DNA from: Vulcanimicrobiota bacterium
GTDB lineage: Bacteria; Vulcanimicrobiota; Vulcanimicrobiia; Vulcanimicrobiales; Vulcanimicrobiaceae
Length of the DNA: 5,125 nucleotides
Reading direction: 5' to 3'
NCBI GenBank assembly: GCA_019245275.1
Contig: JAFARW010000159.1
Location: 1 to 5,125, forward strand
Translations under genes and position numbers: made by a program
The notes under the pieces: model-generated
What the model saw: the letters and a program-made list of their open reading frames with translations, nothing else
Told to the model about the DNA's origin: nothing
The model's database searches: none
Shown here: positions 1-5,125 of the stretch, piece after piece
Numbering within the stretch: the stretch's first letter is position 1
Layout of the letters: every line of letters begins with the position of its first letter

Positions 1-686
1 AAGAAAGATTTAACGACGGTCGGCGTTAGAAACCACCAGGAGTCGTGGAGCTCGGTTTGCGGAATGAATTCCATAAACCGTGAGTCGGTATCTGCATGCG
101 GCGGCACCGGCTCCGTGACCAAAATCGTTTCTCTCGTGAGGCGTGCGCCGTTGTAAAGGGCGAGAAATGGATCGCGCAGGTGCAAGAGCACCGCACAGAA
201 TGTCGAGATGTCAACCGGTCCGATAGCCTCCGGAATATCGTAGGTCGTGCCGTAGACCACTTTTGCTCGTGAATGAAACGCCCTGTGCGCAAGCCAATAG
301 CCGTTGTTTAGCTTGCGAATTGCGATCCGGCGGTCGCTTATGAGCTCATCGTGATCCAATCCCGCGATCGGCAGAATGTCCCACGAGAAAGTATCGGAGA
401 GATCGAAGGCGACCACGTTCGCACCTTCTTTCTCCATAAAGAAGCAGACGAATCCGGAGGCGGTGCCGACTTCGAGGACACGCTTCCCTTCAAATACGAG
501 GTTACCGGTGTATTCACGGATTCCGGGTCGAAGATCCCATAGACTCTCGATAAGCCCGTAGCCCGGGATTTCCATCGTGTGATAGAAGCCACATTCGTGG
601 ACATCTGTTATGCGTCGTGGCGACGCGTAGAGGTTGCCAGGCTCGCGCTGGAAACGGTGTCTCAGGAGTTTGGGAACGCGCAACAT
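1..686 (-). CDS. SAM-dependent methyltransferase, class I (3' end beyond window)
   Basis: The frame is open from an ATG at 684-686 to the left edge: 228 codons plus two bases, with no stop. The glycine-rich SAM-binding motif I is at residues 70-78 (VLEVGTASGF region). The acidic residue ending strand beta-2 follows at about D95 (VVAFD), and a post-motif strand STFCAVLLHLRDP lies near 161-173. The N-terminal FYHTMEIPG (about 35-42) and the WWFLTP segment (about 217-222) resemble the layout of DUF1698/CmoB-like methyltransferases, which usually carry a W/F-Y/F-H signature before the Rossmann fold and a WWxPT signature after it. Substrate is unknown; likely cytosolic. No Shine-Dalgarno is visible before the ATG. 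An in-frame GTG at 741-743 would add 19 residues, and a TAA at 774-776 closes the frame upstream. The gene is divergent from the ligase operon, so a shared role is only an inference. The methyltransferase class is fairly sure, the subfamily tentative. Confidence 0.82.
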   Translation of the reverse strand, partial: MLRVPKLLRHRFQREPGNLYASPRRITDVHECGFYHTMEIPGYGLIESLWDLRPGIREYTGNLVFEGKRVLEVGTASGFVCFFMEKEGANVVAFDLSDTFSWDILPIAGLDHDELISDRRIAIRKLNNGYWLAHRAFHSRAKVVYGTTYDIPEAIGPVDISTFCAVLLHLRDPFLALYNGARLTRETILVTEPVPPHADTDSRFMEFIPQTELHDSWWFLTPTVVKSF

Positions 687-766
687 CGCGGCTGTTATGG
701 TTACCCGCAGCAGGCGCCGGCCCTTCTCGCAAGAAGCGCGCACACCGCAGCTGCGGATTGTAGACG
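687..766. promoter_or_regulatory. Divergent intergenic region, presumed promoters for both sides
   Basis: These 80 bases separate the divergent methyltransferase and phosphoribosyltransferase starts, so promoters for both transcription units are expected here. On the minus strand a TACAAT hexamer (plus-strand 757-762) matches the -10 consensus at five of six positions and would give a leader of roughly 65 bases, but no good -35 lies 16-18 bases upstream. On the plus strand I find no convincing -10/-35 pair. The dominant feature is a 12-bp palindrome at 745-756. The assignment rests mainly on gene orientation. Confidence 0.4.
745..756. repeat. Perfect 12-bp palindrome, possible operator
   Basis: CCGCAGCTGCGG reads identically on both strands. 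It ends 10 bases before the phosphoribosyltransferase ATG and directly abuts the minus-strand TACAAT hexamer. With no unpaired centre it is a poor hairpin (at most four pairs around an AGCT loop) but a plausible binding site for a dimeric regulator. A 12-bp palindrome is not rare in 5 kb, so it is the location in the only intergenic gap that gives it weight. Confidence 0.3.
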
Positions 767-1402
767 ATGCTCTTTAAGGATAGAAAAGAAGCGGGCCGAA
801 TTCTTGCCGCGCGCTTGTCCGCATACGCGGGACGTGGTGACGTCTTGGTTCTCGGCTTACCGCGCGGAGGCGTGCCGGTTGCCGCCGAGATTGCGCGCGC
901 GCTGGGGGCCCCGCTGGATGTCTTCGTCGTTCGCAAGATCGGCGCGCCGCAGCAGCCGGAGCTCGCGCTCGGCGCAATCGCATCCGGCGACGTTCGAGTC
1001 GTCAACTGGTATGCCGTCGATGCATTGCACATCTCGCCGGAGACATTCAACGAGATCGTGGCTCGAGAGCGGACCGAGATCGCGCGGCGTGAACTTGCCT
1101 ATCGCGACGGGAGACCGCTGCCGTCCCCGAACGGCAAGACCGTCATCTTAGTCGATGACGGATTGGCGACCGGCGCGACTATGCTCGCGGCGGTGCAGGC
1201 GCTGCGGCAACTGGGACCTGCGCGCGTCGTCGTGGCCGTGCCCGTTGCGGCAGCGGATACCTGCGCTGAATTGAAGCGTGAAGTCGACGACGTCGTTTGC
1301 GCCGCGACTCCCGAGCCGTTCTACGGCGTCGGGATGTGGTATCAAGATTTCACGCAAACAAACGATGAAGAAGTGCGGCAGTTGCTGAACTCCCCAACAT
1401 GA
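767..1402 (+). CDS. Phosphoribosyltransferase, COG1926 type
   Basis: A 211-residue soluble protein with the type I phosphoribosyltransferase signature VILVDDGLATGATM at 126-139: two acidic residues followed by the TGAT loop that binds the 5-phosphate of PRPP. Other family-typical segments are LGLPRGGVP (29-37, the PRGG loop), VVRKIG (54-59) and a C-terminal PEPFYGVGMWYQDF (182-195) characteristic of this predicted phosphoribosyltransferase group. The length is normal for the stand-alone form. The start is well fixed: a TAG at 761-763 is in frame two codons upstream, and the N-terminus MLFKDRKEAG matches the usual family beginning. No Shine-Dalgarno is visible. The base acceptor of this family is, to my knowledge, unassigned, so no reaction beyond PRPP-dependent transfer is claimed. 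Its stop overlaps the next start (ATGA), making it the first gene of the ligase operon. Confidence 0.92.
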   Translation: MLFKDRKEAGRILAARLSAYAGRGDVLVLGLPRGGVPVAAEIARALGAPLDVFVVRKIGAPQQPELALGAIASGDVRVVNWYAVDALHISPETFNEIVARERTEIARRELAYRDGRPLPSPNGKTVILVDDGLATGATMLAAVQALRQLGPARVVVAVPVAAADTCAELKREVDDVVCAATPEPFYGVGMWYQDFTQTNDEEVRQLLNSPT

Positions 1403-2352
1403 CTAAGAAGATCGGCGTGCTCTTTGGAATGGAAGACACCTTTCCATGGGCCTTGATGGAAGCGATCACCGCGCGCAGCGGCGGTGAAATCGAAGGCGTC
1501 CCGGTCGAAATCTCAGCAATGCGAGACGATGCGAAAATTCCGTATGCGCTGATCTTCGATCGCATCAGTCACGAAGTCGAATTTTACCGGATCTTCCTGA
1601 AGATCGCCGTGGCGCAAGGCCTCGACGTCATCAATAACCCGTTTTGGTGGTCGAGCGACGACAAGTTTTTCGACAACATTGTCGCCGCAGCAGTCGGCGT
1701 TGCGGTTCCAAAGACAGTCCTTCTCCCGCAAAAAGACTATCCGCCGCGCACGGAGGCGAAATCATTTCGCAATCTTAAACCGGTCGATTGGGACGCGGTC
1801 TTCTCCTATCTCGGCTTTCCGATTTTCATGAAACCGGCGTACGGGGGCGGTTGGCGCGACGTGCACAAGTGCGACGACCGCGAGTCATTCTTTGCCGCGT
1901 ACGCGCAGACACGCGATCTCTGCATGATCGCGCAAGAAGCGATCGATTTCACCTCATACTATCGTTGCTACGTGCTTGGGCGATCGCGCGTGCGGGTGAT
2001 GCGTTACGATCCCATCGTTCCGCACGAGCACCGCTATCGTACCGAGCATCTCGAGCGCGAACCGGAGTTGGAGGCGCGCGTCCGCGATGACGCGCTCAAA
2101 CTCTGCGATGCACTTGGCTACGATCTCAACACAGTAGAGTTCGCGATCCGAGACGGGACGCCGTATGCAATCGATTTCATGAATCCGGCGCCGGATGCTG
2201 ATTTGGAATCCGTTGGCCGGGCGAATTTCGACTGGGTTGTCGAAAACATGGCCGACGCGCTGATCGAACGTGTCCGCAATCCTATGCCTTTTGAGCTAGC
2301 CGGTAGCTGGACACGCCGGATGCTCTCGCCAACAGTCGCCGCGGTTCGTTAA
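1399..2352 (+). CDS. ATP-grasp family ligase
   Basis: A 317-residue protein with an ATP-grasp layout. An N-terminal pre-ATP-grasp region contains KIGVLFG (4-10) and DRISHE (54-59). It is followed by SSDDKFF (85-91). The nucleotide-binding glycine-rich loop is FMKPAYGGGWRDVHK (143-157) with presumed ATP lysine K145, then the hinge-like IAQEAID (177-183). The metal-binding end is TVEFAIRDG (245-253) with E247, and AIDFMNPAPD (257-266) with D259 and N262. The family activates a carboxylate as acylphosphate with ATP and joins it to an amine or thiol, releasing ADP. The substrate cannot be read from sequence. The ATG overlaps the upstream stop by four bases and has no visible Shine-Dalgarno, so translation is probably coupled. 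The metal-binding residues appear intact, so an active enzyme is expected. Fold assignment is strong, specific activity unknown. Confidence 0.9.
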   Translation: MTKKIGVLFGMEDTFPWALMEAITARSGGEIEGVPVEISAMRDDAKIPYALIFDRISHEVEFYRIFLKIAVAQGLDVINNPFWWSSDDKFFDNIVAAAVGVAVPKTVLLPQKDYPPRTEAKSFRNLKPVDWDAVFSYLGFPIFMKPAYGGGWRDVHKCDDRESFFAAYAQTRDLCMIAQEAIDFTSYYRCYVLGRSRVRVMRYDPIVPHEHRYRTEHLEREPELEARVRDDALKLCDALGYDLNTVEFAIRDGTPYAIDFMNPAPDADLESVGRANFDWVVENMADALIERVRNPMPFELAGSWTRRMLSPTVAAVR

Positions 2353-2354
2353 CG

Positions 2355-3464
2355 ATGGCCGCCGAGCCGTCGTTCACGCTCGGGATCGAAGAAGAGTATC
2401 AGGTCATCGATCCGCAGACTTTTGAACTGCGGTCGCATCTTGCCGCGCTCTTCGAAAAAGGCGAGTCGCGACTCAAAGAACAGATCAAGCGCGAGATGCA
2501 CCAGCCGATCGTTGAGATCGGCACGCCGGTGTGCGCCGACATCCGGGAAGCGCGACGCGAGCTCAAACGCTTACGCGGCGAGATCATTCAGCTGACCTAT
2601 GAGAATGGGTTGCGCCTGGCCGCCGCCGGAACGCATCCGTTCACACATTGGTCAACCGTCCCGATTACGAAACACCCGCGCTACGAAAAAATCGTCGAGG
2701 ATCTACAGATGGTCGCGCGCGCGAATCTGATCTTCGGATTGCACGTGCACGTGGCCGTGGAAGATGATGAAGCGCGCATCGCAATCATGGATGCCGCCCG
2801 TTATTTTCTGCCACATGTCTTCGCCCTGTCCGTGAACTCGCCGTTTTGGCTGGGAGAGAATTCCGGATGGAAAAGCTACCGTACCAAAGTTTTTGAGCGT
2901 TTTCCGCGCACCGGGATCCCCGACTACTTTGAGTCATGGCGCGCGTACGATGAATTCTTACAGACGCTGATCGAGACGAACTGCATCGATGACGGCAAGA
3001 AGATCTGGTGGGACCTGCGTGCGCACCCGCATTTTCCGACGCTCGAATATCGGATTTGCGATGTACCGATGCGGATCGATGAAACGCTGTGTCTCGCGGC
3101 GCTCTTTCAGGCGATCACCTATAAGCTGTGGACGCTCTACAATCAAAATCAATCGTGGCGGATGTACCGCCGTTCGCTGATCGCCGAGAATAAGCAACGT
3201 GCCGCCCGTTTCGGGATCGACGGAAAGCTGGTCGATCTGGGGAAAAAGAAGGAAGTTCCAACGGAAGCGCTGTTGGAAGAGCTGCGGGAATTCCTCGATG
3301 ACGTGCTCGACCATCTCGGCTCACGGCAGGAAGCGATGTACTACCGGCAGATCATTGAAAACCGGCCGGGCGCCGACCGCCAGTTGCGCATCTTCGAGGA
3401 AACGAAGAGCCTGCCCAAAGTTGTCGAGTACGTGATTAAAGAAACAGAAACCGGAGTCGTATAA
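2355..3464 (+). CDS. Carboxylate-amine ligase, YbdK/GCS2 family
   Basis: A 369-residue protein, close to the roughly 370 residues of E. coli YbdK. It shows the family landmarks in order: GIEEEYQVID at 10-19 (acidic cluster for metal-ATP), REMHQPIVEIGT at 46-57, AAGTHPF at 90-96, GLHVHV at 128-133, NSPFW at 161-165 and WWDLRAHPHFPTLEYRICD at 218-236. These proteins share the glutamine-synthetase/GshA fold and form a gamma-glutamyl-type or other amide bond with ATP to ADP turnover. E. coli YbdK has only weak glutamate-cysteine ligase activity, so true glutathione synthesis should not be assumed here. The ATG lies two bases after the previous stop, without a Shine-Dalgarno. Placement between an ATP-grasp ligase and a GATase-like gene argues for a dedicated metabolite pathway rather than housekeeping thiol synthesis. 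The sequence looks complete and intact. Confidence 0.95.
   Translation: MAAEPSFTLGIEEEYQVIDPQTFELRSHLAALFEKGESRLKEQIKREMHQPIVEIGTPVCADIREARRELKRLRGEIIQLTYENGLRLAAAGTHPFTHWSTVPITKHPRYEKIVEDLQMVARANLIFGLHVHVAVEDDEARIAIMDAARYFLPHVFALSVNSPFWLGENSGWKSYRTKVFERFPRTGIPDYFESWRAYDEFLQTLIETNCIDDGKKIWWDLRAHPHFPTLEYRICDVPMRIDETLCLAALFQAITYKLWTLYNQNQSWRMYRRSLIAENKQRAARFGIDGKLVDLGKKKEVPTEALLEELREFLDDVLDHLGSRQEAMYYRQIIENRPGADRQLRIFEETKSLPKVVEYVIKETETGVV
3453..3456 (+). promoter_or_regulatory. Ribosome binding site supporting the TTG start
   Basis: GGAG lies nine bases before the TTG at 3466-3468, inside the last codons of the ligase gene. It is the only recognisable Shine-Dalgarno-like core at an internal junction of this operon and supports TTG over the next in-frame ATG at 3547-3549, which would remove 27 residues. 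Confidence 0.4.
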
Positions 3465-3465
3465 G

Positions 3466-4458
3466 TTGTTCGAGCTCCAGCGAGTTAACGATCTGCACGA
3501 GCTGCCGCCTAAAGACGAGCAGTTTATCGACGTCGCCCTGCTCGACATGAATCATCGCTGGCTCAACGTCGGACACGAGAGCATCGTACGCGCGATTCGC
3601 GGCTTGACTGACGAACTCGCTCGGGCGACCAAAGGAGACGTCCGCGTTCGAGTCTTCTCATTTGATGTGCGCGATCGGATGGTCGTTCCGAAACACGACG
3701 GCCGCTTCGGCCTCTACGTCGGCAGCGGCGGTCCCGGACATCTGGATCCGCATGAAAATTTGGGCCGCGGCGAAGCCGAGATTGAAGAGGATCCGTCTTG
3801 GGAAGGGCCGCTCTTCGAGCTCTTCGATGCGATTCGAGCCGACGAAGATGTCGCACTCGTCGGCGTCTGCCATAGTTTCGGAATGCTCTGCCGGTGGGCC
3901 GGCGTTGCTCAACCCGTTCTGCGCGGCGCCGAACGACTCGGCAAGAGCATTGGCGTGCAGCATAACGTCTTGACTGAGACGGCGATTGCGCACCCCTGGT
4001 TTTCGCGCTTGGCGACGTCGGTCGGAACTCACGTGCCGGTCGTCGACCACCGCTACTACGACCTCGTAGCAACCGACGGTCTCCCGCGCGGCGCAGCCGT
4101 GATCGGATATGAATCCGATATGGAAGGGCGCGACCGCGTGCTGACGATGGTTGAATTCGCGCGTAACGCCGGCGATCCGATCCCGCGTATCTACGGTTCG
4201 AATCACCATCCCGAAATCCCGAACGTTCGGGAATTGCGCGAGTTGCTTGCCGACAAGTTGTCAACCGGAGAGGTCACGCGCGAATGGTACGATTCACGCG
4301 CGATCGTGATCACAGTGTTGGAACGCAACGACCACGACGAGCAAGCACGCTTGCTGACGTCGGAGTATACCTTCCGCGGACTTCTTCGCGTGCAGCTTGA
4401 GCGACTGATCGAACGCCGCACCGCTCGCAATGGACGAACGGTTTCGGCCGCTCTATAA
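3466..4458 (+). CDS. Class I glutamine amidotransferase-like protein
   Basis: A 330-residue protein with a class I GATase core. GLYVGSGGPG at 82-91 corresponds to the oxyanion-region SGGPG strand. The nucleophile elbow VGVCHSFGML is at 132-141 with presumed Cys135. SNHHPEI at 245-251 supplies the catalytic His248 and Glu250. A family-like LPRGAAVIGYESD (206-218) precedes the His. Canonical GATases hydrolyse glutamine and pass ammonia to a synthase, but the elbow here is C-H-S-F-G instead of the usual C-x-G-x-Q, so glutamine use is uncertain. No synthase domain is fused; extra sequence flanks the core on both sides, including about 75 C-terminal residues. The start is TTG, one base after the previous stop and helped by GGAG; an ATG at 3547 is the alternative but would cut into the VALLDMNHR strand (23-31). 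It is presumably a partner of the ligases encoded around it. Confidence 0.85.
   Translation: MFELQRVNDLHELPPKDEQFIDVALLDMNHRWLNVGHESIVRAIRGLTDELARATKGDVRVRVFSFDVRDRMVVPKHDGRFGLYVGSGGPGHLDPHENLGRGEAEIEEDPSWEGPLFELFDAIRADEDVALVGVCHSFGMLCRWAGVAQPVLRGAERLGKSIGVQHNVLTETAIAHPWFSRLATSVGTHVPVVDHRYYDLVATDGLPRGAAVIGYESDMEGRDRVLTMVEFARNAGDPIPRIYGSNHHPEIPNVRELRELLADKLSTGEVTREWYDSRAIVITVLERNDHDEQARLLTSEYTFRGLLRVQLERLIERRTARNGRTVSAAL
4217..4232. repeat. Perfect 16-bp palindrome inside the GATase-like gene
   Basis: TCCCGAACGTTCGGGA is a perfect inverted repeat with no spacer, overlapping codons 251-256 just after the catalytic His-Pro-Glu. By simple base-composition reasoning a specific 16-bp palindrome is expected less than once in ten windows of this size. 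It may be chance codon choice, an intragenic regulator site or an RNA hairpin; the sequence alone does not decide. Confidence 0.4.
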
Positions 4459-5125
4459 CGCCGCGTTTAGCGCGGAGCTTTACGATAAGTATCGCGAAGC
4501 ACTGACCAAGCGCGTCGGCCCGATTGGCTTTCGTGTCGCCGAAACGCCTGTGTTTTTGCCGCCTGCTTTCCGAGCCGTTTGCGCGCAAGCGTCGAGTGAT
4601 ATTGTAAACCAACTCTGCGAACCGGCTCGTATCGCGCGCATGAAGGGAGCGGTTCCACCGCAATACCGTACGCCGCAACTCGGTGAGCTGCCGCAGATCT
4701 TGACTCTCGATTTCGCCGTCATCCGCGATGCCGATGGAACGCCCGCGCCGCGGTTGATCGAGCTGCAAGGGTTCCCATCGCTGATTGCATTCGAAGTGAT
4801 GCAACGCGATGCGTGGATCGAGGCGATCGCCGCGATTCCGGGCTTTGAACGCGAGTGGTCGTCGTGGTACTCGGGACTCGATCGCAGCGCTTTCTTGCAA
4901 CTTGCGCGGCGGGTGATCTTAGGGAATCATGCGCCCGAGCAAGTTGTGCTGATGGATTTGGACCCTCCGACGCAAAAGACAGCGGTCGACTTTACAGCCA
5001 CGAAGGCGTTCTTCGATGTCGATGCGGTTTGTCCAACTGAGGTGGTCAAACGCGGCCGGCGATTGTATCGAAAGGCTGGTGACGGCCACCGCGAAGTGAA
5101 GATCGAGCGAATCTACAATCGCGTG
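4430..5125 (+). CDS. Probable ATP-grasp-like ligase, possibly circularly permuted (3' end beyond window)
   Basis: The frame is open for 232 codons from an ATG at 4430-4432 to the right edge. I do not recognise a named gene. Conserved-looking segments are FRVAETPVFLP (34-44), PRLIELQGFPS (107-117), VVLMDLDPPTQKT (172-184), VCPTEVVKRG (200-209) and a terminal RIYNRV (227-232). IELQGFPS looks like a glutamate-containing metal/ATP site, and IYNRV resembles the IYRR-type strand of circularly permuted ATP-grasp and glutathionylspermidine-synthase-like proteins; that would place an ATP-grasp half before the C-terminal part not seen here. The ATG overlaps the preceding gene by 29 bases and has no Shine-Dalgarno, but the next in-frame ATG (residue 71) would lose the conserved N-terminal part. 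With an ATP-grasp and a GCS2 ligase upstream, it would be a third amide-forming enzyme. The coding call is strong, the function moderate to weak. Confidence 0.72.
   Translation, partial: MDERFRPLYNAAFSAELYDKYREALTKRVGPIGFRVAETPVFLPPAFRAVCAQASSDIVNQLCEPARIARMKGAVPPQYRTPQLGELPQILTLDFAVIRDADGTPAPRLIELQGFPSLIAFEVMQRDAWIEAIAAIPGFEREWSSWYSGLDRSAFLQLARRVILGNHAPEQVVLMDLDPPTQKTAVDFTATKAFFDVDAVCPTEVVKRGRRLYRKAGDGHREVKIERIYNRV

Larger units (their letters stand above)
767..5125 (+). other. Candidate amide-ligase operon (five genes, open at the right edge)
   Basis: Five plus-strand genes follow each other with junctions of 4 bases overlap (ATGA), 2 bases gap, 1 base gap and 29 bases overlap, leaving no room for internal promoters or terminators between coding regions. 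Most junctions lack a Shine-Dalgarno, which fits translational coupling. The products are a phosphoribosyltransferase, an ATP-grasp ligase, a GCS2-type carboxylate-amine ligase, a GATase-like protein and a probable second ATP-grasp-like ligase. Operon structure is read directly from spacing; the shared pathway is inferred. Confidence 0.85.

Noticed and set aside
670..701. Plus-strand promoter TTGGGA ... TATGGT
   Set aside because: Only four of six matches in each box and a 20-base spacer, too long for a standard sigma-70 promoter.
514..1050. Minus-strand open frame of 178 codons across the divergent region
   Set aside because: It overlaps both the phosphoribosyltransferase and the methyltransferase in a different frame from the latter, and its translation shows no domain.
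579..1151. Plus-strand open frame of 190 codons
   Set aside because: It overlaps the well-supported phosphoribosyltransferase in another frame and the methyltransferase on the opposite strand; Arg/Ser-rich translation without motifs.
2742..2753. Perfect 12-bp palindrome CACGTGCACGTG in the YbdK-like gene
   Set aside because: It simply encodes the His-Val-His-Val motif of the family with repeated CAC GTG codons, so protein sequence explains it.
3563..4264. Long minus-strand open frame (233 codons) opposite the GATase-like gene
   Set aside because: It is arginine-rich with low-complexity translation and no recognisable motif, and it lies wholly antisense to a gene with an intact catalytic triad: typical shadow of GC-rich codon use.
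4461..4475. Hairpin CCGCG-TTTAG-CGCGG two bases after the GATase-like stop, as a terminator
   Set aside because: The stem is only five pairs, no T-tract follows, and it lies inside the coding region of the next gene.
4310..4900. Minus-strand open frame of 196 codons near the right edge
   Set aside because: It is antisense to the end of the GATase-like gene and the start of the ATP-grasp-like gene, both in operon order with conserved motifs; no domain in its own translation.

Overview
The window is bacterial DNA, moderately GC-rich (high fifties percent by eye) and almost fully coding. It has one truncated gene on the minus strand at the left edge and five tightly packed genes on the plus strand, the last of which is cut by the right edge. 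I see no RNA genes, mobile elements, CRISPR arrays or convincing terminators. The compact layout, overlapping or abutting genes, a TTG start and near-absence of Shine-Dalgarno sites suggest an environmental, non-model bacterium. An acidobacterial or Eremiobacterota/Vulcanimicrobiota-like lineage is a guess from general look only, not from any marker gene.

Layout: (1) 1-686, minus strand: class I SAM-dependent methyltransferase, 3' end missing. (2) 687-766: an 80-bp divergent intergenic region with a perfect 12-bp palindrome close to the first plus-strand start. (3) 767-1402: phosphoribosyltransferase of the COG1926 type. (4) 1399-2352: ATP-grasp ligase. (5) 2355-3464: YbdK-family (GCS2) carboxylate-amine ligase. 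(6) 3466-4458: class I glutamine amidotransferase-like protein with a Cys-His-Glu triad but an atypical nucleophile elbow. (7) 4430-5125 and beyond: a family of unassigned function that looks like a (possibly circularly permuted) ATP-grasp ligase.

Genes 3 to 7 are joined by junctions of -4, +2, +1 and -29 bases, so they almost certainly form one transcription unit with translational coupling. The notable content is the concentration of amide-bond chemistry: an ATP-grasp ligase, a glutamine-synthetase-fold carboxylate-amine ligase, a GATase-like protein and a second ATP-grasp-like protein. This is the composition expected of an operon that builds or tailors a small peptide-like or amide-linked metabolite. 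No peptide precursor, transporter, thiol-handling enzyme or resistance gene is visible, so the product cannot be named. The phosphoribosyltransferase at the head may supply or process a ribosyl/nucleotide moiety, or may be a passenger. The divergent methyltransferase could be a tailoring enzyme of the same pathway or unrelated.
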